From NCBI GenBank assembly GCA_964409985.1, contig CAYPEZ010000007.1, forward strand, positions 1 through 31,498: DNA of 31,498 nt, given 5' to 3'. A program made the translations under genes and the position numbers. This stretch comes from CAYPEZ01 sp964409985. GTDB taxonomy: Bacteria; Patescibacteriota; Minisyncoccia; Phycocordibacterales; UBA6899. This document shows, piece by piece, positions 8,832 through 16,130 of the stretch (its first letter is position 1; each line of letters opens with the position of its first letter). The notes beneath the pieces were generated by a model that made no database searches, was not told the DNA's origin, and saw only the letters and a list, made by a program, of their open reading frames with translations.

Positions 8832-9170
8832 TTAGACACCTGTCAAAACACTTGGATTTGCCCCAATAGTGCCAATAATTAGGCGCAAAATCCCAAAAAC
8901 ACTGAACATCACAAACATCCCTATTATCCCCCAAACAATAGACCTTTTCCCTTCGCTCCTCATAGACTCTTCCTCACCGTACCACACAAACTTGACCACA
9001 CCCCAGATAAAGTATGCAAACGAAAGACCAAAAAGAAGTGCGATGATCGGGTTGAGGATCACATTATAAATATTCCCCATCAGCGTGATGAGTCGTGGTG
9101 GTATTTGTGTCTGAGCAAAGACAGTAACAGGAATGAATAGGGTCAAAATTAGTAAGAAGAATCTCGTCAT
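8832..9170 (-). CDS. VirB2/T4SS-pilin-like small membrane protein F
   Basis: A 112-residue protein when started at ATG 9170; the frame stays open further upstream but the signal peptide fixes this start. The signal peptide ends FA|Q at residue 19. Helix 1 (FAYFIWGVVKFVW), a charged turn (GEEESMRSEGKRS) and helix 2 (IVWGIIGMFVMFSVFGI) follow. It is closest to proteins D, E and G of the cluster. It begins 16 bases after gene E ends and lacks a clear Shine-Dalgarno site. The two-helix hairpin matches VirB2/TrbC-type pilins; no assembly genes are in the window. Confidence 0.75.
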   Translation of the reverse strand: MTRFFLLILTLFIPVTVFAQTQIPPRLITLMGNIYNVILNPIIALLFGLSFAYFIWGVVKFVWYGEEESMRSEGKRSIVWGIIGMFVMFSVFGILRLIIGTIGANPSVLTGV

Positions 9171-9186
9171 AAAGATATTTGCTTGA

Positions 9187-9555
9187 TTAGAAAATACGAC
9201 CATTTTTGTCCATATATCTTGGATTCTCGAGGAGCGGGTTCTCCGTCGATCCGAAAAATGAATTTGTAATGGCGTAGACAATTCCCCAAAATGACAAAAT
9301 AAGGAACATGCCGACCACGCTCCAAATCATAAACTGCTTATATTTCGATCGTTCTCTTTCGTCATCTGCGTGGAGCACAAATTGCGAAAGGTTCCAAAAA
9401 ATAACGACAACGATACATCCAATGAGTACGGGGAAAATACTGCTTATCCAGCGCATAATCAATGAAAGAAGTTCAAAAACATCAGTAGGCGCCTGAGCAA
9501 ATGCGGGAAGGGCAATCAATAGCAGAACGGCAAGAATGAGAGTTCGAAGTATCAT
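9187..9555 (-). CDS. VirB2/T4SS-pilin-like small membrane protein E
   Basis: A 122-residue protein. Its ATG (9555-9553) overlaps the TGA of gene D (9554-9552) as ATGA, which fixes the start and implies coupled translation. The signal peptide ends FA|Q at residue 20. Helix 1 runs to FWNLSQFVLH, then a charged turn (ADDERERSKYKQ) and helix 2 (FMIWSVVGMFLILSFWGIVY), and a polar tail with NPLLENPRY. It belongs to the FW/KF subgroup with D, F and G. Confidence 0.75.
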   Translation of the reverse strand: MILRTLILAVLLLIALPAFAQAPTDVFELLSLIMRWISSIFPVLIGCIVVVIFWNLSQFVLHADDERERSKYKQFMIWSVVGMFLILSFWGIVYAITNSFFGSTENPLLENPRYMDKNGRIF

Positions 9556-9917
9556 GGGTTTGTAGGCGGAGTCAGCACGGGGATTCCAAATCCCCCAAGA
9601 CCAAAAACAGATCGGGTGAGGAATGAAATAATCCCCCAAACCATAAAGACCGCTGCTGTCGCAACAAGTGAAAAGACCATGGAACGCTTCCCTTCCTCGC
9701 GTGCTCGTTCGTCATCAAAATTTAGGAGAAATTTAATGACAGTATAGACAAAAGACATAAAAAGGAGCATCCATGCGAGTGCAGTGATCCATTGGAGAAA
9801 CTTTAATACCAGATCGACAACCCCTCTGAAATCAGTTGGAGGAACCTGCGCAAAAGCCAGGTGGGGGGCAACAAGAGCAGGAAGAGTGTAGAAGAAAGTC
9901 CGAATTCGAGTCATCAT
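9552..9917 (-). CDS. VirB2/T4SS-pilin-like small membrane protein D
   Basis: A 121-residue protein; a second Met at residue 2 gives an almost identical start. The signal peptide ends FA|Q at residue 23. Helix 1 (LAWMLLFMSFVYTVIKFLL), a charged turn (NFDDERAREEGKRS) and helix 2 (MVFSLVATAAVFMVWGII) are followed by a Gly/Pro-rich tail. Its TGA stop overlaps the start of gene E, direct evidence that TGA is read as stop here. It lies 15 bases after gene C. Confidence 0.75.
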   Translation of the reverse strand: MMTRIRTFFYTLPALVAPHLAFAQVPPTDFRGVVDLVLKFLQWITALAWMLLFMSFVYTVIKFLLNFDDERAREEGKRSMVFSLVATAAVFMVWGIISFLTRSVFGLGGFGIPVLTPPTNP

Positions 9918-9932
9918 AAATACAGTATATCT

Positions 9933-10280
9933 CTAGGTGCCAAAAATGTCTGTAAACGTTTTCCCAACAACATTCTTGATTATCGTCGCCCCAAGAATAA
10001 TTGCCGCCCCCACAATCACCCAAAGCAGGGCTCTCTTCCCTGTGTCGAGCTTGCGCTCTTCTCCCTGGGCAGTCACGAGGTTGTACCCTGCATAGATAAT
10101 CCCAAGCACAACGATAGGGCCACCGAGAAACTGGATAATCGTGATGAGAAGATCAATGAGATTCCCAGGCTGCATAATGCGGGCAACAGGATTTCCAAGT
10201 CGTGTTCCATCGTAATTTTGCGCCCACGCCACGAATGGAGCAGATGCCACCAGAATACTTGAAAGAATGCGCATGATCAT
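9933..10280 (-). CDS. T4SS-pilin-like small membrane protein C
   Basis: A 115-residue protein with a signal peptide ending WA|Q at residue 20. Helix 1 ends in IIYAGYNLVTAQGEE, then a basic segment (RKLDTGKRA) and helix 2 (LLWVIVGAAIILGATIIKNV). The AGYxxVTAxGEE motif is that of the pilin-like proteins common in CPR genomes and separates A, B and C from D-G. Its ATG overlaps the TGA of gene B (ATGA at 10280-10277). A Met at residue 3 is an alternative start. Confidence 0.8.
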   Translation of the reverse strand: MIMRILSSILVASAPFVAWAQNYDGTRLGNPVARIMQPGNLIDLLITIIQFLGGPIVVLGIIYAGYNLVTAQGEERKLDTGKRALLWVIVGAAIILGATIIKNVVGKTFTDIFGT

Positions 10281-10642
10281 ACTTGATTTAACTGAGAGAG
10301 GGTGTCACTCAAAATATTCGCCATAAGTCTTGCTCCGATAATGACCCCCGTCCCAATAATTGTCCACCAGAGCGCAGTGCGTGCTTTTTGAATACGGCTT
10401 TCTTCTCCCTGTGCTGTCACAAAAAGATATCCTGCGTAGATAATAAAGATCACCACAAGAGGCATTAGAAGGAATGAGAACCCATCAAGGACCTTTGCAA
10501 AAAATTGCGGAAGCGTTGTGACCCCAATATTCTCAAGAGGGTTTGGGTATGTTCCCTGAGCGATTGCCATGCGACCAACAAACATGAGTATGCTCACCCA
10601 AAACAGACGGAACATACGGAAATAGTCGATGAATGTATACAT
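10277..10642 (-). CDS. T4SS-pilin-like small membrane protein B
   Basis: A 121-residue protein; a Met at residue 10 (10615) would give a more ordinary signal peptide and may be the true start. The predicted cleavage is IA|Q at residue 28. Helix 1 ends in IIYAGYLFVTAQGEES, followed by a basic turn and helix 2 (WTIIGTGVIIGARLMANIL). It is very similar in plan to protein C, indicating duplication. It starts 6 bases after gene A and its TGA overlaps the start of gene C. Confidence 0.8.
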   Translation of the reverse strand: MYTFIDYFRMFRLFWVSILMFVGRMAIAQGTYPNPLENIGVTTLPQFFAKVLDGFSFLLMPLVVIFIIYAGYLFVTAQGEESRIQKARTALWWTIIGTGVIIGARLMANILSDTLSQLNQV

Positions 10643-10648
10643 ATGTCT

Positions 10649-11053
10649 TTATGGTTGCGTTTGTGCCGCTGCGTTCGGAGCTTGGAGCAGATTGTATTCG
10701 CTATTATCCCCAGTGAAGAACGTAATAATGAACCATACTAATGCCCACGCAATAAGCATCACGCCAAATCCCCACAACACTGAAACAAAGATATCGTGAG
10801 CTTTTTTTATATTCCCCATCTCATCACCAGCTGTCATGTATAAATAACCCGCATACGCAAACATAATAGCCGCAATTGGGGTCGCAATGGTGTAAATCAG
10901 ATACTTGAGGACATTCTGGATCAGCGTAATAAACATCTCAAACGTACATGGGTTTACCCGAGTCCCATCGCATGGGACAAGCCCCTGTCCGAATGTGACA
11001 AGAGGAAGAATACCGACTGAGATCAGTGCGAGAAATACAACTGAAAATTTCAT
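10649..11053 (-). CDS. T4SS-pilin-like small membrane protein A (two Cys)
   Basis: A 134-residue protein from ATG 11053, chosen because GAGG lies 6 bases before it and the signal peptide begins there; an in-frame ATG at 11065 is possible. Predicted cleavage is FG|Q at residue 22. The mature start has two cysteines (PCDGTRVNPC) that could form a disulfide outside the membrane. Helix 1 ends FAYAGYLYMTAGDEMG, then a basic segment and helix 2 (VLWGFGVMLIAWALVWFII). It is the first of the seven pilin-like genes and starts 19 bases after the binding-protein gene. This is the member closest to the common CPR T4SS-pilin pattern. Confidence 0.8.
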   Translation of the reverse strand: MKFSVVFLALISVGILPLVTFGQGLVPCDGTRVNPCTFEMFITLIQNVLKYLIYTIATPIAAIMFAYAGYLYMTAGDEMGNIKKAHDIFVSVLWGFGVMLIAWALVWFIITFFTGDNSEYNLLQAPNAAAQTQP

Positions 11054-11072
11054 CAAAGGCCTCATAGATACA

Positions 11073-12401
11073 TTACTTAGGTTGCAAGAGAGAATTAATT
11101 TCAAGATCGGCTTTGGTCACCGCAATATCTGGTGTATTTTCCCCAGAGAGAACGCTGTTAATCATCCTCGCAAAAATTGAGTCAGTCTGCATGGGTTGTG
11201 GGTCAATCCAGCTTCTCGCTCGAAGTGAAGCGCTGTACAAAATGGACGTAAATGCGTCAGACTGAGGCACAGAAAGAAGATCTCGTCGCATTGGCGCAAG
11301 CCCCGCTGCTTTTGCAAACACATCAGCATACTTCTTCCCAGCAAATAATTTTGCAAAGGCAACACCTCCGGGAGTATTCTTCCCTCTCTTCAACACTGCA
11401 ATTCCGTGGATCTTACCGTATGTAACAAAAGTTTCTTGGCCTTCTGTCTGCGGTACTGGAGCGAGATCAAAATTGAGGCGAGGATTCTTGGTCAGAAGTG
11501 TCTTGTTCACACTTGCAAAATCAACATACATCGCAAGATCTCCACTCAAAAACATTTCTTGCGATGAAGGAAGGGAACGATTCCAAGAATAACTGCTCTT
11601 CAGCGGATTTGAAAAATCTGTATAAAATCTTACGGCTTGAGCGACAGCGGGGTATGTTCCCAGTGTGCTCAAAAGTTTCCCCCCAGAACCTATCTGCGTA
11701 ATTGGAGCTCCCACTTGGAGAAACATCAGTGACAGAATATCTTTTGCATGAATCACATTCTCATACTCACCGAGAGCAATCGCACCTTGAGTAATATCAA
11801 GATTTTTTTTCTTTGTGAGCGTTTTCGTGAGCGTGAGCACTTCTTTCCATGTTGTTGGCGGGGTGACAATTCCTGCGTTTGAGAAAAGATCACGATTCCA
11901 ATACATCACCAACGGATCAATCGCAAGCGGGAGGGCCATGATGCCTTCAGGGTAGAGAAACACTTCTCCGGCTTGGGTAAAGGTATCTTTAAAATCTCTC
12001 TGGCTGATCCCTCCTTTTTGCGGATCATAACCGATAGGAACAATACGGAGAATATTTTTTTGAAGCCATTCGAGTGGCAAAATGAGTACATCTGGCCCCT
12101 GTTCATTACTGAGTGCTTCGAGTAATTTCTGCTCTAAGTCCTCGGGCGGAACATATACGTAGGAAGCAAAAACCTGATCTGTATATGTAGAATTAAATTC
12201 CTTAAAAATCTTCGCCACTTCTTGATTATTCGGGACCGTCCCCCAGATGCTTACTGCGCCATAATTGACTTCACCACTCCCCTGTTTTTGTTGCGAACGA
12301 TCAGATTTTGAAAAGACACCAACAGCAACAACAGCAATGACAATCGCAATGATAAAAATCGCAAGTTGAAACGGCTTCATCTTTTTCTTTTCTACGCTCA
12401 T
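11073..12401 (-). CDS. Membrane-anchored extracellular solute-binding protein (MalE-type)
   Basis: A 442-residue protein with an N-terminal membrane helix (about 12-30) and no lipobox cysteine, followed by a periplasmic-binding-protein fold of the sugar-binding class. Family-like stretches are WGTVPNNQEVAKIFKEF, a GPDVLILPLEWL segment and the hinge region PLAIDPLVMYWNRDLF. Such proteins normally deliver sugars or oligosaccharides to an ABC importer, but no permease or ATPase gene is nearby. It starts 3 bases after the methyltransferase stop codon and leads directly into the pilin-like genes, so it may instead be a surface receptor for that cluster. A Met at residue 8 (12380) is an alternative start. 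Fold secure, ligand unknown. Confidence 0.82.
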   Translation of the reverse strand: MSVEKKKMKPFQLAIFIIAIVIAVVAVGVFSKSDRSQQKQGSGEVNYGAVSIWGTVPNNQEVAKIFKEFNSTYTDQVFASYVYVPPEDLEQKLLEALSNEQGPDVLILPLEWLQKNILRIVPIGYDPQKGGISQRDFKDTFTQAGEVFLYPEGIMALPLAIDPLVMYWNRDLFSNAGIVTPPTTWKEVLTLTKTLTKKKNLDITQGAIALGEYENVIHAKDILSLMFLQVGAPITQIGSGGKLLSTLGTYPAVAQAVRFYTDFSNPLKSSYSWNRSLPSSQEMFLSGDLAMYVDFASVNKTLLTKNPRLNFDLAPVPQTEGQETFVTYGKIHGIAVLKRGKNTPGGVAFAKLFAGKKYADVFAKAAGLAPMRRDLLSVPQSDAFTSILYSASLRARSWIDPQPMQTDSIFARMINSVLSGENTPDIAVTKADLEINSLLQPK

Positions 12402-12404
12402 AGG

Positions 12405-12935
12405 TTAGGTGTGAAAGAGTAATCCATAGTGGTGTGAGCCAGCAGGAACCATACGTTCAAAAATAAACCCCACTCCTTCTGCAATTTTGCGTGCCTCAAT
12501 CTCTGTGACCACATGATCGCGCGATGGCCCAAGGTTTTTGAATGATCCAGCCCAATCAATGAGGAGCATTTTCCCCCGCCCTCCTGGGCGGAGAATACGC
12601 TTCGCTTCTTTAAGAAGAGACACTTTGTCTGGTGCCTGAAAGAGAATGTTTGCGACAATGGCAAGATCCATGGATTGATCTCTGAGGGTTGTGCCTCCAA
12701 TCTTTTCGCAATCACCCCAAATCACATCAACATTACTGAGCCCCTCACTTGTTGCGGTGGACTTCAGTCGAGCAAGAAGGCTCTTTTGGACATCAATACC
12801 ATAGACTCTCCCAGAAGCACCGAGAGCTTTTGCTACAGCAAGCGTATACGCCCCCGTCCCCGACCCAAAATCTGCGACCATGGACCCTGGAATAAGACTA
12901 AGCGAGGAAACCACATCAGATGGCTGAACAAACAT
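12405..12935 (-). CDS. Class I SAM-dependent methyltransferase
   Basis: A 176-residue Rossmann-fold methyltransferase. Motif I is VADFGSGTGAYT, the acidic end of beta 2 is YGIDVQ, motif II/III includes VDVIWGDCE, and the post-motif LKEAKRILRPGGR is typical of UbiE-like small methyltransferases. The frame is open to a TTG at 12965, but ATG 12935 is preferred because a -10 box ends just 6 bases before it, predicting a leaderless mRNA. The substrate cannot be told. It heads the minus-strand run that continues into the binding protein and pilin-like genes. Confidence 0.85.
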   Translation of the reverse strand: MFVQPSDVVSSLSLIPGSMVADFGSGTGAYTLAVAKALGASGRVYGIDVQKSLLARLKSTATSEGLSNVDVIWGDCEKIGGTTLRDQSMDLAIVANILFQAPDKVSLLKEAKRILRPGGRGKMLLIDWAGSFKNLGPSRDHVVTEIEARKIAEGVGFIFERMVPAGSHHYGLLFHT

Positions 12936-12941
12936 GAGTCT

Positions 12942-12950
12942 ATTGTACCA
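12942..12950 (-). promoter_or_regulatory. Extended -10 promoter, leaderless methyltransferase
   Basis: On the minus strand TGG-TACAAT lies with its last base 7 bases before the A of ATG 12935, so transcription should start at or next to the start codon. The -35 is weak, compensated by the extended -10. Confidence 0.6.
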
Positions 12951-12978
12951 AGGAATCTCCCCCAAAAATCAACGTTTT

Positions 12979-13005
12979 CCCCTCCTTAGTGTGAGGGATT
13001 TGTTT
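12979..13005 (+). terminator. Hairpin with T-rich tail at left edge of the gene-free region
   Basis: CCCTC (12980-12984) pairs with GAGGG (12993-12997) and is followed by ATTTGTTT. A near copy occurs at 13284-13309, so the two bracket the structured segment between them. What transcript it would end is unclear. Confidence 0.35.
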
Positions 13006-13068
13006 AGTGGAGTTATCCTCTGCGAGCCTTGTCAACTCACCTGCGAGCCAGTAGAATTGAGTGTAGGT

Positions 13069-13256
13069 ATGCGGGCATCCCGCATAGGTTCATTTACAGT
13101 TCGAAACCATTACCCCCCAACCCACCCTTTCTCCTGGAATTCGTGCCAGTACACGCTCGGCCGAGTTTTTTCCTCGAAGGCCATACGTAAGCCTTTGAGG
13201 ATACAAGAGATTTGGAGTCAGAGTAAGGAATGAGTTAGGGGGTACTGAGTTCGAAC
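13069..13256. ncRNA. Candidate structured RNA or inverted-repeat element A
   Basis: No protein gene fits here. A 7-bp hairpin with a 3-base loop (ATGCGGG 13069-13075, CCCGCAT 13079-13085) is followed by a long-range stem. In it GTTCGAA 13099-13105 pairs with TTCGAAC 13250-13256, and after a 5x5 internal loop 13111-13121 pairs with 13234-13244 (10 of 11). Inside is a strong 11-bp hairpin, 13171-13181 with 13191-13201, loop of 9. G-T pairs do not settle the strand. I match it to no known RNA family. Confidence 0.4.
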
Positions 13257-13283
13257 GACCCTATAAACCATTATAGCAAATTT

Positions 13284-13309
13284 CCCCTCCCTAAACGAGA
13301 GGGTCTTTT
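13284..13309 (+). terminator. Hairpin with TCTTTT tail, right edge of element A
   Basis: CCCTC (13285-13289) pairs with GAGGG (13299-13303), followed by TCTTTT. It resembles the hairpin at 12979-13005 and would suit termination of a plus-strand RNA covering element A. Confidence 0.45.
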
Positions 13310-13334
13310 GAGCAATACCTGTGGGGAACATGGG

Positions 13335-13340
13335 TATAAT
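13335..13340 (+). promoter_or_regulatory. Possible -10 box for structured element B
   Basis: A perfect TATAAT lies 27 bases upstream of the first stem of element B. No good -35 is at the right distance (TTGAGC at 13308 is 21 bases away), so this is tentative. Confidence 0.3.
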
Positions 13341-13366
13341 ATTTTAGACATCAAAAGTCGAAGGAA

Positions 13367-13544
13367 GTGGAAAAACGGATGAAGTTTGAGGCATCCGAGT
13401 ATTTCCATACTACGGTTGCAAGGATGAGATTTTGGATGCAGTGCGACGGTGTCGGAGCCGAGCATACCCCGGAGCCGTACTCATGTACGGTGACGGGGTT
13501 GCGCAGGCTCACACCTAGCAATGCGCCAAAATCACGCCTTGCAA
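13367..13544 (+). ncRNA. Candidate structured RNA B, rod-like, just downstream of gyrA
   Basis: Domain 1: GTGGAAA 13367-13373 pairs with TTTCCAT 13402-13408 and encloses CGGATG/CATCCG (13376-13381, 13392-13397). Domain 2 is a nested rod: 13416-13423 with 13537-13544 (8 bp), 13428-13435 with 13526-13533 (8 bp), and 13438-13444 with 13518-13524 (6 of 7). Further in, 13448-13452 plus 13455-13459 pair with 13506-13515 (10 bp with a 2-base bulge), then 13467-13471 with 13494-13498, and 13475-13480 with 13485-13490 around a TCAT loop. So much nested pairing is very unlikely by chance. A G-U pair in domain 1 favours the plus strand. It begins 3 bases from the gyrA stop codon, so it could instead form in the gyrA 3' UTR. 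No known family recognised. Confidence 0.55.
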
Positions 13545-13547
13545 AGG

Positions 13548-16016
13548 CTACAAAATGACAAGCGAAGCCACAGAGTCCCCCGCCCGTGGGCGCATAATCC
13601 GTACCCCCTGAGTCTGTCGTCCGAGGGAAGGAACTTCAGCAAGCGAAAGTCGGATCACCTGCGACTGCTTGGAAATAGCGACGAGTTCTGCCTCCTTGTC
13701 GACAACGACCATTGCTCCCACAAGCTTTCCAGTCTTTGGCGTTACTTTAAACGTCTTGATCCCAGAGCCTCCACGCTTTTGAACCTTATACTCCTTAAGG
13801 ACAGTCATCTTTCCAAGCCCTTGCTCGGACACAACAAGAATTTCCGGCTTTTCATAACTCTTCTTGATCACATCAGCAGCGACAAGTTTGTCTCCCTTGA
13901 GATTCATTCCACGGACACCACCAGCATTGCGGCCCATCTCGCGAACATCTGAGTGTTTAAAGCGAATAGACTGGCCTTTCTCCGAGACAAGCATGAGCTC
14001 ATCACCGTCTTCAACAAATCGTGCAGCAAGAAGTTCGTCGCCTCCTTGGAGTTTAATCGCAATGAGTCCTGAGCGGCGAACATCTTTGAATCCATCTGCG
14101 GCAACTTTTTTGACAACGCCTTTTTGGGTCACAAAGAAGAGCGAAAGTTTTTCTGCTTTCTTCATTTCTTTTGGCATCGAGAGAATCGATGTGACGGTCT
14201 CATCTCCTGAGAGTGAGAGGTAGTTCATAATGGACTTCCCTTTCGTTGCACGCTTCCCTTCCGGAAGCTCGTAGGTCTTAATCTGATAGGCCTTTCCTTT
14301 GTCAGTGAAGAAGAGGAGGTCGTTGTGCGTATTGGTCGACACAAAGATACGCACATAGTCTTCATCCTTGGTATCAAGATCCACCACACCCACACCACCA
14401 CGCTTTTGGACGCGATATTCTGAGGGGTCAGTGCGCTTAATATATCCACCCTTGGTGAGCACGATCACCGTCTCCTTCTCAGGGATCATATCTTCGTCAG
14501 AAATCTCTTTAACACCACCCTTCTGCACGCGAGTCTTTCGGTCATCACCGTACTTCTCTCGAACTTCCTTAAGCTCCTTCTTTACGACTTCGACAAGTTT
14601 TTTCTCGCTCTTCAAAATAGATTCGAGCTCCTTAATGAGTTCTTGGATGGCATGAAGCTCATCTTCGATCTTCTTACGCTCAAGTCCTGCAAGCTTTTGA
14701 AGTTTCATCTCGAGAATTGCCGTTGCTTGGCGATCCGAGAACTTGAACTTCGCCATCAAATTCGCATGCGCAGTCGGCGTATCCTTCGAAGCCTTAATGA
14801 CTTTAATGATTTCATCGATATGGTCGAGGGCTTTTTTCAGTCCAAGGAGAATATGCTCACGATCCTTTGCCTTTCCAAGATCAAACTCCGTGCGGCGGCG
14901 CGTCACAGTCTTTCGATGACCAATGAATTCAGAGAGAATGGATTTGAGTGAAAGTGTTTGTGGAACCTGGTCCACAAGCGCCACCATGTTGAAGTGAAAG
15001 ACTGATTCAAGCTCCGTGTGCTTATACAAATAGTTGAGAACCTTTTGCCCTGGGACTCCGGTCTTGAGATCAATCACGATGCGAATGTCCCCCTTCGCAC
15101 TCTCATCGCGAATACCCTTGAGCCCCTCGAGCTTTTTCTCTCGGACAAGGTCTGCAATCTTTGCGATGAGGTCTGCTTTGTTCACTCGGTATGGAAGCGA
15201 CGTAATCACAATGACTCCATGCCCAGCTTTTTCTTCGCTGATTTCTGCTTCGCCACGACACGTCACGCCCCCACGACCAGTTGCGTAAGCATGCTCAATC
15301 TCTTTTTTGTTGTAAATCACGGCTCCCGTAGGAAAATCAGGTCCCTGAACATACTGGAGGAGATCTTCTGTTGTGGCGTCGGGATCCTCAATAAGATGTG
15401 CGGTGGCATCCATCACTTCTCCAAGATTATGAGGAGGAATAGACGTCGCCATACCAACGGCAATTCCAAGCGTTCCATTGAGAAGAAGGTTTGGAACGAG
15501 CGACGGAAGCACATCTGGCTCTTTGCGCGATCCATCATAGTTGGGGCGAAAATCAACAGTATCCTTTTCAAGATCACGAAGAAGTTCTCCTGCAACGCGT
15601 GACATCTTTGCCTCGGTATAACGCATCGCCGCAGCTGAGTCACCATCGATGGACCCGAAGTTTCCTTGACCAGAGATCAAGGGATATCTCATGGAAAAAT
15701 CCTGTGCGAGCTTCACCATAGCGTCATACACTGATGCATCACCATGTGGATGGTATTTTCCGAGCACGTCTCCAACGACCGTCGCTGACTTTTTGAATCG
15801 TGATGATGCAGTGAGCCCATTCTCATGCATTGAGTAGAGGATGCGGCGATGAACCGGCTTGAGACCATCACGCACATCAGGAAGCGCACGAGAGACAATC
15901 ACGCTCATCGCATAGTCGAGATATGAGACACGCATCTCTTCCGCAATGTTCATTGGCATCACTCCACCCACACGACTCTCATCAGGAGCCTTTTCTTCCG
16001 CAGCTTTCTTGGCCAT
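13548..16016 (-). CDS. gyrA: DNA gyrase subunit A
   Basis: Introduces negative supercoils with GyrB by passing DNA through a transient double-strand break. The 822-residue protein shows the N-terminal breakage-reunion domain with the AAMRYTE motif carrying the catalytic tyrosine (Y133). The C-terminal beta-pinwheel carries a GyrA box QKRGGVG and a second QKRGGSG, which mark gyrase rather than topoisomerase IV. In the quinolone-determining loop [10 protein letters not shown] the E. coli Ser83 position is Ala94, as in mycobacteria, while Asp87 is kept as Asp98. ATG 16016 is chosen over the in-frame ATG 16028 because the promoter's predicted +1 is near 16022, downstream of the earlier ATG. The gene is single, without gyrB nearby, and ends next to structured element B. 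Confidence 0.97.
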   Translation of the reverse strand: MAKKAAEEKAPDESRVGGVMPMNIAEEMRVSYLDYAMSVIVSRALPDVRDGLKPVHRRILYSMHENGLTASSRFKKSATVVGDVLGKYHPHGDASVYDAMVKLAQDFSMRYPLISGQGNFGSIDGDSAAAMRYTEAKMSRVAGELLRDLEKDTVDFRPNYDGSRKEPDVLPSLVPNLLLNGTLGIAVGMATSIPPHNLGEVMDATAHLIEDPDATTEDLLQYVQGPDFPTGAVIYNKKEIEHAYATGRGGVTCRGEAEISEEKAGHGVIVITSLPYRVNKADLIAKIADLVREKKLEGLKGIRDESAKGDIRIVIDLKTGVPGQKVLNYLYKHTELESVFHFNMVALVDQVPQTLSLKSILSEFIGHRKTVTRRRTEFDLGKAKDREHILLGLKKALDHIDEIIKVIKASKDTPTAHANLMAKFKFSDRQATAILEMKLQKLAGLERKKIEDELHAIQELIKELESILKSEKKLVEVVKKELKEVREKYGDDRKTRVQKGGVKEISDEDMIPEKETVIVLTKGGYIKRTDPSEYRVQKRGGVGVVDLDTKDEDYVRIFVSTNTHNDLLFFTDKGKAYQIKTYELPEGKRATKGKSIMNYLSLSGDETVTSILSMPKEMKKAEKLSLFFVTQKGVVKKVAADGFKDVRRSGLIAIKLQGGDELLAARFVEDGDELMLVSEKGQSIRFKHSDVREMGRNAGGVRGMNLKGDKLVAADVIKKSYEKPEILVVSEQGLGKMTVLKEYKVQKRGGSGIKTFKVTPKTGKLVGAMVVVDKEAELVAISKQSQVIRLSLAEVPSLGRQTQGVRIMRPRAGDSVASLVIL

Positions 16017-16028
16017 ATGTATAGTCAT

Positions 16029-16057
16029 ATTCTAACAAATATGTACCCTCAAAACAA
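16029..16057 (-). promoter_or_regulatory. gyrA promoter giving a near-leaderless mRNA
   Basis: On the minus strand TTGTTT (16057-16052), a 17-base spacer and TAGAAT (16034-16029). Expected +1 is about 16022, only about 6 bases before ATG 16016. Confidence 0.7.
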
Positions 16058-16073
16058 CCCGTATTCCACAAAG

Positions 16074-16106
16074 AAAAAGGGCCGAGAATCTTACGATTCC
16101 CGGCCC
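16074..16106 (-). terminator. Rho-independent terminator of the 16131-17204 gene
   Basis: On the minus strand a 12-bp stem (16106-16095 with 16090-16079, GGGCCGGGAATC with one G-T pair) closes a GTAA loop and runs into TTTTTCTTT. Confidence 0.93.
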
Positions 16107-16130
16107 TGAATTGCCCCCTAGGGGAAGTGA

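Noticed and set aside
9171..9639. Longer open frames upstream of pilin genes E and F.
   Set aside because: The extensions run into the preceding gene and precede clear signal peptides. The ATGA overlap fixes the start of E.
9552..10280. Possible TGA-to-glycine recoding, as in some CPR groups.
   Set aside because: TGA ends pilin genes B and D exactly at the next gene's ATG, and the SPFH gene also ends in TGA before its partner, so TGA is a stop.
13105..13130. G-rich minus-strand run (GGG, GGG, GGGGGG) as a G-quadruplex.
   Set aside because: Only three separated G tracts are clear, and the bases are better explained by the 10-bp stem with 13234-13244.
13098..13258. Two GTTCGAA strings suggest a tRNA or tmRNA T-loop.
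   Set aside because: Neither has a pairing 5-bp T-stem, and no acceptor or anticodon arm could be built. The strings pair with each other instead.
13472..13492. GAGCCGTAC...GTACGGT recalls group II intron domain V.
   Set aside because: The hairpin is too short, the lower stem and bulge of domain V do not form, and there is no intron-encoded protein or other domain.
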